Part shown: piece by piece, positions 1 through 5,656 of the stretch | Numbering within the stretch: position 1 is the stretch's first letter | Layout of the letters: the number at the start of each line of letters is the position of its first letter | Assembly: GCA_031420365.1 (NCBI GenBank) | Contig: JANOMP010000037.1 | Span: forward strand, 1-5,711 | Direction of reading: 5' to 3' | DNA: 5,711 nt | Source: Leadbetterella sp031420365 | Lineage (GTDB): Bacteria; Bacteroidota; Bacteroidia; Cytophagales; Spirosomataceae | Made by a program: the position numbers and the translations under genes | Notes under the pieces: model-generated | Seen by the model: only the letters and a program-made list of their open reading frames with translations | Told to the model about the DNA's origin: nothing | Database searches by the model: none

Positions 1-164
1 ATGGCGTTGGATTCGATTATGAGACAAAAATCAATCAAAATGGCTTCCAAGGTGGTGCAGGATTAAATAATCTGATTCACAGAGCAAGTTTAATGAATGG
101 TAAATTGGTTTTTGAACGAGGAAAGGTCAACGGCACTAAAGTCCATTTAACCATTCCCGTTTAA
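1..164 (+). CDS. Sensor histidine kinase, C-terminal fragment (NarX/LytS-like ATPase end)
   Basis: This is the 3' end of a gene that begins left of the window; the frame starts at base 3 after a split codon. The 53 visible residues are the end of a HATPase_c domain. They begin with GVGFD, the G1 ATP-binding box, and the split codon ending in 'at' would supply the preceding Asp or Asn. Residues 17-24 read GGAGLNNL, the G2 box, followed by IHRASLMNG, a spacing typical of NarX/DesK/LytS-class kinases (usually GxGLxNIxxRA). The chain ends in KVHLTIPV, the last beta strand of the domain, so the C-terminus appears complete. The dimerisation/phosphoacceptor domain and any sensor region lie outside the window. 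The response regulator starts 8 bases after the stop, so this kinase is the likely phosphodonor for it. The family call is firm; the signal cannot be inferred. Confidence 0.9.
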   Translation, partial: GVGFDYETKINQNGFQGGAGLNNLIHRASLMNGKLVFERGKVNGTKVHLTIPV

Positions 165-172
165 TATAAATT

Positions 173-817
173 ATGACAACTATTGCTTTAGCAGATGACC
201 ACCACCTCATCCGCAATGCCCTCGTAGAACTTATCAATCGTTTTGAAGGATTTCAAGTTATTTTTGATGTGGCCAATGGCCAACAGTTCATCGAGTACTT
301 AAAAGATAATCCGGCCCCAGATATTGCTTTAATAGATATCAATATGCCTGAATTAAATGGTTATGAGACTACAGAATACTTAAATGTAAAATATCCACAA
401 ATTAAGATTTTAGCATTGTCTGTTGAAGACAATGAAGAATCCATAATTAAAATGCTCAGGGCTGGTGCCAAAGGATACATATTGAAAGATACTGACACTC
501 TAAATTTTAAATCAGCTCTAGAAGTTGTTAGAGATAAAGGATATTATCATAGTGAGTTGGTCTCAAACACCTTATTAAAAAGTTTACGAAAATCAAATGG
601 TACGGTTCAAAAACCTCAAATACAATTTCAAGCTCGTGAGCAAGAGTTTTTAGAGTTTGTCTGTTCGGAGATGACATATAAAGAAATTGCAGATAAAATG
701 TGCTTGTCTCCAAGAACAATTGATGGATATCGAGAAAACTTATTCATTAAATTAGAATTGAAATCTCGCGTTGGTTTAGTACTTTTCGCTATCAAAAACA
801 AACTAGTAAATATTTGA
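173..817 (+). CDS. Two-component response regulator, NarL/LuxR family
   Basis: A 214-residue DNA-binding response regulator. The receiver domain spans about residues 3-120 and has all key residues: the acidic pair D8/D9, phosphoacceptor D55 (in LIDINMP), S83 as the switch Ser/Thr and K105 in GYILKD. A linker (about 125-150) leads to a LuxR/GerE helix-turn-helix at about 152-210, with the typical pattern YKEIADKMCLSPRTIDGYR followed by ENLFIKL. Length is normal for the family. The gene follows the kinase fragment by 8 bases, so the two are almost certainly a cognate pair in one operon. The ATG at 173 is supported because the family start (MxxIxLADDH) begins there. No Shine-Dalgarno sequence precedes it; the upstream bases are simply A/T-rich, as is common in Bacteroidota. 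Target genes cannot be told from the window, although the tfoX-like gene just behind is co-transcribed. Confidence 0.95.
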   Translation: MTTIALADDHHLIRNALVELINRFEGFQVIFDVANGQQFIEYLKDNPAPDIALIDINMPELNGYETTEYLNVKYPQIKILALSVEDNEESIIKMLRAGAKGYILKDTDTLNFKSALEVVRDKGYYHSELVSNTLLKSLRKSNGTVQKPQIQFQAREQEFLEFVCSEMTYKEIADKMCLSPRTIDGYRENLFIKLELKSRVGLVLFAIKNKLVNI

Positions 818-822
818 AACCA

Positions 823-1182
823 ATGGCCTTCTCCCAATCTCTAGCCAATCGCATTCGTTACAGCCTTCAAAACCAAGAAAACATCGAGGAAAAAGAAATG
901 ATGGGTGGATTGTGTTTTATGCTGAACGACAAAATGTGTATGGGCATCATCAAAGATGATTTGATGTGTAGAGTTGATCCTGATGAAAAAGCTGAATTAT
1001 TAGAAAAACAGGGTTGTTTTGATATGATGTTTACAGGAAAACCCATGAAGTCGTTTGTCCAAGTGGACCAAATTGGTCTTAGAGCTCAAACGGATTTTGA
1101 CTTCTGGATAAAAAAATGCTTAGACTATAACCCCAAAGCCAAATCGAGTAAAAAAAAATCTCAATCAGAAAAATCTAATTGA
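823..1182 (+). CDS. TfoX N-terminal domain-like protein
   Basis: A 119-residue protein matching the stand-alone TfoX/Sxy N-terminal domain family. Supporting motifs are the opening LANRIRYSL, EKEMMGGLCFMLNDKMCMG at about 23-41, DDLMCRV at 45-51, and the FTGKPMKSFVQV block at 70-81. The tail after residue about 104 is Lys/Ser-rich and probably disordered. The TfoX C-terminal domain found in the proteobacterial competence regulator is absent. ATG 823 is preferred because MAFSQSLANRIR matches the usual start of the family. An in-frame TTG at 814 would add three residues and overlap the regulator's stop, and is less likely. The gap to the response regulator is only 5 bases, suggesting co-transcription and possibly coupled translation. 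Single-domain members of this family have no firmly established function, so a role in competence should not be assumed. Confidence 0.85.
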   Translation: MAFSQSLANRIRYSLQNQENIEEKEMMGGLCFMLNDKMCMGIIKDDLMCRVDPDEKAELLEKQGCFDMMFTGKPMKSFVQVDQIGLRAQTDFDFWIKKCLDYNPKAKSSKKKSQSEKSN

Positions 1183-1187
1183 GATTT
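1150..1187 (-). terminator. Hairpin with T-tract between convergent genes
   Basis: AAATCTCAAT (1156-1165) and ATTGAGATTT (1178-1187) form a perfect 10-bp inverted repeat with a 12-nt loop. Read leftward, the stem runs straight into a T-tract (A's at 1150-1158 on the given strand), so it has intrinsic-terminator form for the transporter transcript. Read rightward it is followed only by mixed AT sequence, so it would be weaker for the tfoX-like gene. The stem is AT-rich (2 G/C of 10), and it overlaps the last codons and stop of the tfoX-like gene. It may be bidirectional. Its strength is uncertain. Confidence 0.45.
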
Positions 1188-1336
1188 AATAAAATCATAA
1201 TTCATATTTGCCTAAAAATGGCTAAAGCTAGAATGGCATTCAGTTCTACTTTCTGACATAGGTCCATTTTTGCTAATAAAACAAACGAACAAGCAACTAA
1301 CCCCAAAAACAGAAAACTAAAAAATCATAACAAAAA
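1188..1336. other. Non-coding spacer left of the heptamer array
   Basis: No supportable reading frame and no good promoter match are seen here. An 8-bp inverted repeat, AAAAATGG (1214-1221) with CCATTTTT (1264-1271), is separated by 42 bases, too far apart to call a hairpin with confidence. From about 1280 the sequence becomes A-rich and purine-biased on the + strand and grades into the tandem array. If the leftward transcript of the transporter gene ends at the hairpin at 1150-1187, this stretch is part of its 3' untranslated region. Confidence 0.6.
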
Positions 1337-1525
1337 ACAGATAACAGACAACAGACAACAGATAACGGAAAACAGACAACAGATAACGGAAAACGGACAA
1401 CAGATAACGGAGAACGGACAACAGATAACGGACAACGGACAACAGATAACGGACAACAGATAACGGACAACAGATAACGGACAACGGACAACAGATAACG
1501 GACAACAGATAACGGACAATGGGCA
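1337..1525. repeat. Heptamer tandem array, 27 contiguous 7-bp units
   Basis: The stretch divides without a single slip into 27 units of 7 bp. By hand count there are ten ACAGATA, ten ACGGACA, three ACAGACA, two ACGGAAA, one ACGGAGA and one final ATGGGCA. Variation is limited mainly to positions 3 and 6 of the unit. ACAGATA recurs every third unit (21 bp) for the first 16 units, then every second or third unit. The left end is more varied than the right, which is nearly pure ACAGATA/ACGGACA. The array ends 5 bases from the transporter's stop codon, so it probably lies in that gene's 3' untranslated region. Because 7 and 3 are coprime, each minus-strand frame stays open and gives an apparent 7-residue peptide repeat; these frames are artefacts. 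It resembles the short tandemly repeated repetitive (STRR) heptamers known from cyanobacteria in form only. No function is evident. Confidence 0.95.
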
Positions 1526-1530
1526 ACAAA

Positions 1531-2961
1531 TCAATGCCCCCCCTTCACAGCTCCTACTTCCTTGTCAAAATCAATATTCTGTTTTCTTAGCACTTTTTGC
1601 ACTTTTATGCCAAACCAAAAAAGGTAAGCAAAGCAAACCGCCGCTAAAATATAGGATAGCTGAATACCTATTCCATCAGCTAATCTTCCTTGTAAAACTG
1701 GAATAATAGCTCCACCCAATATCATCATGATCATAAAAGCAGAACCTTGGTTGGTGTATTTTCCCAAGCCAGCCGTACCTAAAGAAAATATACTTGGCCA
1801 TAGTATAGAGCAAAACAAACCACCACTAATCAAGCTAAACAGAGCTATTTGCCCAGTAGTGAATACCCCAATCAAAGTCATAATGGCACCTACACCTGTA
1901 TATATAAGGAGCGTACGCACAGGTTTCTCTTTGGTCATAAAAAAAGACACAATCATTATTGCTACACAAAAAGCATAAGGATATAAATCGCTAACATCAC
2001 CACTCATAATTGAGTTTACATATAATACTATGAATAATGCTACAAATGGTACTACCACCCAAAGTACTTTTTTGGCAGTTGCAGAAAAATTAAAATTTCC
2101 AACTGAAGCAGTCCATCTGCCCACCATCATACTTCCCCAAAATAACGAAACATATTTAGAAACTTGAGAAGAAACTAAACCTTGAGTTTCTTTTAAATAT
2201 TCAGGCAAATTGCTTCCAATCGTAACTTCTACTCCCACATAAACAAATATGGCTGTCATCCCCAAAACTAATTGTGGATATTTTAAAGCTCCAAAACCAG
2301 CTTCTACATGTTCGTCATTTACAATTCTTGGCAATTTAGATATCCAGAAAAAAACTGCCACTAAAAGAAAAGCAGCTCCTAGTATTAAATATGGCACTTT
2401 TACCGATTCTATAGTTGCACTCAAGGCCGCTTCTGGAGAAATTGAACCAAATATGGCAAAGGAAACTATTAATGGACCGATGGTTCCACCAAAATTATTT
2501 ACTGCTCCACCAAGATTTATTCGAGTGGCACCTGTTTCAGGAGGTCCCAAGGCTATCATAAAAGGTTGAGTAGCCGTTTGTTGTAAAGAAAATCCTAGGC
2601 CTACTACAAACAAAGCTGACAAGAGCAAAAAGTAAGATTTTGTTTCCGCAGCTGGATAAAAGATTAATGAACCCAAGGCTGAGATCACTAAGCCAATAAT
2701 AATACCGTTTTTGTATCCTATTTTATTTAGAATATCAGTTTTCATATAACTCGACAAAAACAAATAAAGCAATGAACCTATAAAATAGGCCGCATAAAAT
2801 GCAAAATCTACCAACTGGGCTTGCCATTGTAGCAATTCAAATTTTTCTTTAAAAAGTGGAATCAAAATTCCGTTGGATGCTGCTACAAAACTCCAAAAAA
2901 ACCACACAGTCATTAAAGTATAAAGTGCAGGTAGATTGGTCGAATTCGATTGTTCTTTCAT
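1531..2961 (-). CDS. Sugar MFS transporter, fucose permease (FHS) family
   Basis: A 476-residue inner-membrane protein with about 12 hydrophobic segments, related to E. coli FucP and GluP-type sugar:proton symporters. Supporting blocks are NGILIPLFKEKF (30-41), FAFYAAYF (53-60), YPAAE (102-106), the TATQPF/ALGPPETG region (129-144), INLGGAVNNFGG (148-159), YVGVEVTIGS in TM7 (241-250), and SIFSLGTAGLG near TM10/11. By an ungapped comparison with FucP from memory, the proton-coupling acids Asp46 and Glu135 correspond here to Gly31 and Gln128, while Asn162 is kept as Asn156. Substrate and coupling mode may therefore differ from FucP, and no sugar can be assigned. ATG 2961 fits the family N-terminus. 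The gene lies 34 bases after hflX on the same strand with no promoter match in the gap, so co-transcription is likely. The heptamer array begins 5 bases past its stop. Confidence 0.9.
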   Translation of the reverse strand: MKEQSNSTNLPALYTLMTVWFFWSFVAASNGILIPLFKEKFELLQWQAQLVDFAFYAAYFIGSLLYLFLSSYMKTDILNKIGYKNGIIIGLVISALGSLIFYPAAETKSYFLLLSALFVVGLGFSLQQTATQPFMIALGPPETGATRINLGGAVNNFGGTIGPLIVSFAIFGSISPEAALSATIESVKVPYLILGAAFLLVAVFFWISKLPRIVNDEHVEAGFGALKYPQLVLGMTAIFVYVGVEVTIGSNLPEYLKETQGLVSSQVSKYVSLFWGSMMVGRWTASVGNFNFSATAKKVLWVVVPFVALFIVLYVNSIMSGDVSDLYPYAFCVAIMIVSFFMTKEKPVRTLLIYTGVGAIMTLIGVFTTGQIALFSLISGGLFCSILWPSIFSLGTAGLGKYTNQGSAFMIMMILGGAIIPVLQGRLADGIGIQLSYILAAVCFAYLFWFGIKVQKVLRKQNIDFDKEVGAVKGGH

Positions 2962-2995
2962 GAGTAAAGGGTTACATTAAAAAAAATTATTCCAA

Positions 2996-4231
2996 TTAAG
3001 TGGTTTCGCCTTGCCAATCATAAAGACTATTTTTGTCAGCGTCCCAGTTGGGGTAAATAACAAAATGTTTTAATTTCACTAAGTTCATTAACACATCTCT
3101 AAGTTCAGCCATATTGCTATTTTTTGTGGCAGAAATAAAAACCACATCCCCTTTTTTTAAAAAACTTTTTTTAAGTCGTTCTAAATTTTTCTTCAAATCT
3201 TCTTCAGTTGCCAAGTGTTTGTCAAGTCCTTCTTCCGACTCAGGCTCAAATCGATCTAGTTTATTAAACACTATTATTGTACTTTTATCTCCAGCTCCTA
3301 TCTCTGCTAATGTGGTGTTTACTACATCTATCTGTTCTTCAAAACTAGGGTGCGAAATATCTACAACATGCACTAATATATCTGCTTCACGAATTTCGTC
3401 TAAGGTAGATTTAAACGATTCTATGAGTGTAGTGGGCAGTTTACGGATAAAGCCTACCGTGTCGGTTAACAGAAATGGGATATGCCCCAATACCACTTTT
3501 CTTACAGTCGAGTCAATGGTTGCAAACAATTTATTTTCAGCAAAAGCCTCACTTTTTGCCAATCTGGTCATCAAAGTAGATTTACCAACATTCGTATATC
3601 CAACTAAAGATACGCGAACCATCCTATCTCGTTCTTTTCTACGAGTAGCCGATTGTTTATCAATCTTTTCTAATTTTTCCTTTAATAAAGCTATTCGATC
3701 TTGAACAATTCTTTTATCGGTCTCCAATTCTTTTTCGCCTGGACCACGCATTCCAATTCCACCCTTCTGCTTGCTTAAGTGCGACCACATACGGGTAAGA
3801 CGAGGCAATAGGTATTTGTATTGTGCCAATTCCACCTGTCTTTTAGCCTGATCGGTTTGCGCTCTTTGTGAAAAAATATTTAAAATCAATAAACTCCTAT
3901 CTAAAACTTTTATGTTTTCAAATGCTTGTTCCAGATTTCTAACTTGTGAAGGGGACAGCTCATCGTCAAATATTATTGTGTCCACAGGATTAATAGTAAT
4001 CCATGTTTGTATTTCTTCTAACTTCCCTTTTCCTACAAATGTCCTTTGATCAGCGAAATTAAGTCGCTGCACAAATACTTTAACTGTTTCTACTCCTGAC
4101 GTTTCAGCTAAAAAAGCTAATTCACTCAAGTATTCTTTTGTTTTTTCGGCGTTTTGCTTTTGTGAAATTAAACCTACCAAAATGGCCGTTTCCTTTTTCT
4201 GACCTGTAGAATATAATGTTTTATTTATCAA
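2996..4231 (-). CDS. hflX: GTPase HflX, ribosome-associated
   Basis: A 411-residue HflX. This conserved GTPase binds the 50S subunit and in E. coli can split stalled ribosomes, for example after heat stress. The N-terminal HflX domain (about 14-150) has TFVGKGKLEEI (64-74) and DDELSPSQVRNLE (89-101). The linker helices follow, with GGIGMRGPGEKELETDKR at 157-174. The G domain shows G1 GYTNVGKST (211-219), a G2 region ATIDSTVRK (237-245), G3 DTVGF (257-261), G4 NKLD (323-326) and G5 SAT (367-369), all intact. The start is a TTG at 4231: no in-frame ATG lies between the upstream stop (TAA at 4249-4247) and Met148, and KKETAILVGL begins the conserved part at residue 12. The sugar transporter gene follows after 34 bases, an association with no obvious functional logic. 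Downstream in the next transcription unit is smpB, another ribosome-rescue factor, but it is divergent. Confidence 0.96.
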   Translation of the reverse strand: MINKTLYSTGQKKETAILVGLISQKQNAEKTKEYLSELAFLAETSGVETVKVFVQRLNFADQRTFVGKGKLEEIQTWITINPVDTIIFDDELSPSQVRNLEQAFENIKVLDRSLLILNIFSQRAQTDQAKRQVELAQYKYLLPRLTRMWSHLSKQKGGIGMRGPGEKELETDKRIVQDRIALLKEKLEKIDKQSATRRKERDRMVRVSLVGYTNVGKSTLMTRLAKSEAFAENKLFATIDSTVRKVVLGHIPFLLTDTVGFIRKLPTTLIESFKSTLDEIREADILVHVVDISHPSFEEQIDVVNTTLAEIGAGDKSTIIVFNKLDRFEPESEEGLDKHLATEEDLKKNLERLKKSFLKKGDVVFISATKNSNMAELRDVLMNLVKLKHFVIYPNWDADKNSLYDWQGETT

Positions 4232-4594
4232 TGTTGGCTTTTGATTTTACTGTTTTTGCATTACAATATTACAAGTTTTTTTTTACTTTTAATTTTAAAA
4301 CTTCCATTTTTCCATTTCCTTTTCCTTTTAAAGCGACCAATTTATTATTTGAAGCACCTTTTTTTTGTATAAAATCAAAATTAATAATTATTAAAATTAT
4401 CAATTCTTAATAAAAACCTTTTTGTCAAGGCATTAAAACGATTTTTTCATGTATTGGCTAAAATTTTTTGTTTTTAATTGTAAAATTGAAAAACTGGCAT
4501 GAAATTGGTTTGGTAGAATAAACAGTTCAGAAGCTATTTAATGGTATTAAATGTTCAAAATAAGCAAACAAATATTTAAAAATTGATAAATTGA
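4232..4594. other. AT-rich spacer upstream of hflX
   Basis: This 363-base stretch is extremely AT-rich with long T and A runs and lies between hflX and the candidate small RNA. No reading frame is convincing. A + strand frame from 4216 to 4410 is low-complexity Phe/Ile/Lys and overlaps the hflX start antisense. On the - strand a 44-codon frame from TTG 4403 to the stop at 4269 contains a Lys/Gly-rich stretch but lacks support. A promoter-like pair for hflX falls inside (4376-4403). If it is used, hflX has a leader of roughly 140 nt. The rest shows nothing I can name. Confidence 0.5.
4376..4403 (-). promoter_or_regulatory. Candidate hflX promoter
   Basis: On the - strand, TAATTTTG (4383-4376) is a full match to the Bacteroidota -7 pattern TAnnTTTG. 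A TTG at 4403-4401 sits 17 bases upstream, at the short end of the usual -33/-7 spacing. Transcription would begin near 4370 and give a leader of about 140 nt before the TTG start of hflX. In such AT-rich DNA a chance match is quite possible. Confidence 0.35.
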
Positions 4595-4625
4595 TTGGAA
4601 TTTTGTTTTTAGCAACATAAATTTG
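4595..4625 (+). promoter_or_regulatory. Candidate promoter of the small RNA gene
   Basis: TAAATTTG (4618-4625) fully matches the Bacteroidota -7 pattern TAnnTTTG, with a TTG at 4595-4597 placed 20 bases upstream, within the usual spacing. The predicted start is near 4631, just before GC content rises and the first hairpin begins. The fact that a structured, terminated region follows makes this match more meaningful than a motif hit alone. Confidence 0.45.
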
Positions 4626-4630
4626 TTTAC

Positions 4631-4773
4631 GAATTACCTTCAACAGAAAATATTTGAACTTCGGTTCATAACGATTTAATCCTTCGTATAGGCTTAATCG
4701 CCAACACGTGGATTATTAGGAAAGCACGTAAGTCGGAATCCCTGCCACTATCATTGAGGCGGGGATTTTTTTT
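4631..4773 (+). ncRNA. Candidate structured small RNA of about 140 nt, family unknown
   Basis: A run of secondary structure ends in a strong intrinsic terminator with no coding gene upstream on this strand. Hairpin 1 is TGAAC-TTCG-GTTCA (4655-4668), a stable C(UUCG)G tetraloop. Hairpin 2 pairs 4672-4683 with 4690-4700: ten base pairs with one bulge and one mismatch around a 6-nt loop. Hairpin 3 pairs ACGTG (4707-4711) with CACGT (4725-4729). The terminator stem follows at 4737-4767. There is no ATG on this strand between 4618 and 4773. GC is 23 of 50 in 4691-4740 against 8 of 50 in 4561-4610, a sign of a stable RNA in an AT-rich genome. I compared it by eye with tRNA, tmRNA, the SRP RNA tip and common riboswitch cores and recognised none. 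It could instead be a terminated leader ahead of smpB. Exact ends are inferred from the promoter and T-tract. Confidence 0.5.
4737..4773 (+). terminator. Intrinsic terminator upstream of smpB
   Basis: AATCCCTGCC (4737-4746) pairs with GGCGGGGATT (4758-4767) in a 10-bp stem with a single G-U pair and an 11-nt loop, followed by eight T's (4766-4773). The stem is GC-rich within an AT-rich spacer, so this is the clearest terminator in the window. It points rightward, and no protein gene lies upstream on that strand, so its natural client is the candidate small RNA. Its T-tract runs into the -7 element of the smpB promoter. Confidence 0.85.
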
Positions 4774-4782
4774 GTATCTTTG
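4754..4782 (+). promoter_or_regulatory. smpB promoter, overlapping the terminator
   Basis: TATCTTTG (4775-4782) fully matches the -7 pattern TAnnTTTG, with a TTG at 4754-4756 placed 18 bases upstream. The predicted start near 4788-4790 gives a leader of about 20 nt before ATG 4810. The -33 TTG lies in the loop of the preceding terminator hairpin, so promoter and terminator share DNA. Confidence 0.65.
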
Positions 4783-4809
4783 TATCCCTTTTATAGATAA
4801 ATATTATTA

Positions 4810-5259
4810 ATGGATCTTTCAAAAAAAATAAGCATTCCGAACAAAAAAGCTAAGTTTGATTATGCTTTCTTAGAAGAATATTCAGCTGGAATGGTTTTAA
4901 CTGGTACAGAGATTAAATCAATTAGGCAGGGTAAGGTAAATATGTCTGATGCATATTGCATTTTTAATGGATCTGAACTTTTTGTCAAAAACTTAAATAT
5001 TGCAAAATATGAAATGGGTACACACTATAACCATGAGCCACTACGGGAGCGTAAATTGCTATTAAATAAAAGAGAATTAAGAAAATTAGTAAACAAACTA
5101 ACCGACAAAGGCTTAACTATTATACCTACTAGATTATTTATAGCAGAAAGCGGAATTGCCAAACTAGAAATTGCATTAGCGAAGGGAAAAAAACTATTCG
5201 ATAAACGAGAAACAATCAAAGAAAGAGACGTAAGTAGAGATTATCAAAGAAACGAATAA
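4810..5259 (+). CDS. smpB: SsrA-binding protein SmpB
   Basis: A 149-residue SmpB, the essential partner of tmRNA in trans-translation. It binds the tRNA-like part of tmRNA and fills the decoding site of stalled ribosomes. Supporting motifs are the start KKAKFDY (12-18), GTEIKSIRQGKVNMSDAYC (32-50), the RERKLLLNKREL block (79-90), GLTIIPTRLFI (101-111), and the basic KLEIALAKGKKLFDKRE stretch (118-134) leading into the C-terminal tail that enters the mRNA channel. Length is normal for the family, slightly shorter than in E. coli. ATG 4810 is the natural start because the conserved N-terminus begins at once. The upstream bases are A/T-rich without a Shine-Dalgarno sequence. The gene has its own promoter match and appears monocistronic. 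The tmRNA gene itself is not in this window. Confidence 0.97.
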   Translation: MDLSKKISIPNKKAKFDYAFLEEYSAGMVLTGTEIKSIRQGKVNMSDAYCIFNGSELFVKNLNIAKYEMGTHYNHEPLRERKLLLNKRELRKLVNKLTDKGLTIIPTRLFIAESGIAKLEIALAKGKKLFDKRETIKERDVSRDYQRNE

Positions 5260-5408
5260 AAAATGAATTTTGCAAGATTTGTCAAATCCCCTTTCTTTAT
5301 TTCTATTAATTTTTAGGCCTTAAAATCTAATAAAATTTGTTTTAAATGTTCCTCTAAATAAGTATTAACACATGCTTTTTCCTATACCATTAAGTAGTGA
5401 TTCTATTG

Positions 5409-5426
5409 ATTTTCAGTTCTGAAAAT
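5409..5426. repeat. Short perfect inverted repeat downstream of smpB
   Basis: ATTTTCAG (5409-5416) and CTGAAAAT (5419-5426) form perfect 8-bp arms around two bases. As RNA this would be a 7-bp stem with a 4-nt loop, followed by a T-rich stretch (5427-5435). It could be a weak smpB terminator about 150 bases past the stop, or a protein-binding site, or chance in AT-rich DNA. Confidence 0.35.
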
Positions 5427-5630
5427 ATATTTTTATTCCATTTCTTTCCTTTTTCATTTTGTTCATAATCATGACATTTTATAGTTTATATAAAATAGAA
5501 ATTAATTATTTTTTAGCATAAAAGATGTAAAGAGCTTCTTAAAATTAAGGCATTACAGGATTTAGAGAGGAGAAATATTCATTTGTGAAATCTTTTAGAA
5601 AACAAATAAACATTGTTCCATTAATCTCAT

Positions 5631-5656
5631 TCCGAATATATTCGGACCGTCCGTAT
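5631..5656. promoter_or_regulatory. Overlapping palindromes, operator-like
   Basis: Two palindromes share bases. TCCGAATATATTCGGA (5631-5646) is a perfect 16-bp palindrome. ATTCGGAC-C-GTCCGTAT (5640-5656) has 8-bp arms with one mismatch around a single central base. The half-site TCCGAA/TCCGTA thus occurs three times in alternating orientation. A weak promoter match, TTG (5613-5615), 21 bases, TATATTCG (5637-5644), is overlapped by the first palindrome. The odd-centred second palindrome is of the size bound by TetR-type repressors, but no regulator is in the window. Any controlled gene would lie beyond the right edge. Confidence 0.4.

Noticed and set aside
528..837. - strand reading frames across the response regulator and the start of the tfoX-like gene.
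   Set aside because: They are antisense to clearly recognised domains and have no protein-like features.
1214..1271. Inverted repeat AAAAATGG / CCATTTTT.
   Set aside because: The arms are only 8 bp, AT-rich and 42 bases apart, so chance is a sufficient explanation.
1337..1525. CRISPR array.
   Set aside because: The units are contiguous 7-mers with no unique spacers and far too short to be CRISPR repeats; no cas gene is nearby.
1297..1534. Three overlapping - strand reading frames with a repeated LSVVxxP-like heptapeptide.
   Set aside because: They are the three frames of the 7-bp array. A 7-bp unit without stops on one strand keeps every frame open and always yields a 7-residue repeat. Nothing else supports translation.
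4216..4410. A + strand reading frame of 64 codons.
   Set aside because: It is low-complexity Phe/Ile/Lys from AT-rich DNA, overlaps the hflX start antisense and resembles no protein.
4700..4735. SRP RNA tip, suggested by an AGGAAAGCAC stretch.
   Set aside because: The required GGAA tetraloop stem and the conserved symmetric internal loop cannot be drawn around it.
4700..4760. tRNA or tmRNA 3' end, suggested by a T-loop-like GTCGGAATCCC and the neighbouring smpB.
   Set aside because: No 5-bp T-stem can be drawn, no matching acceptor 5' strand or CCA end is present, and the bases pair better as a terminator.
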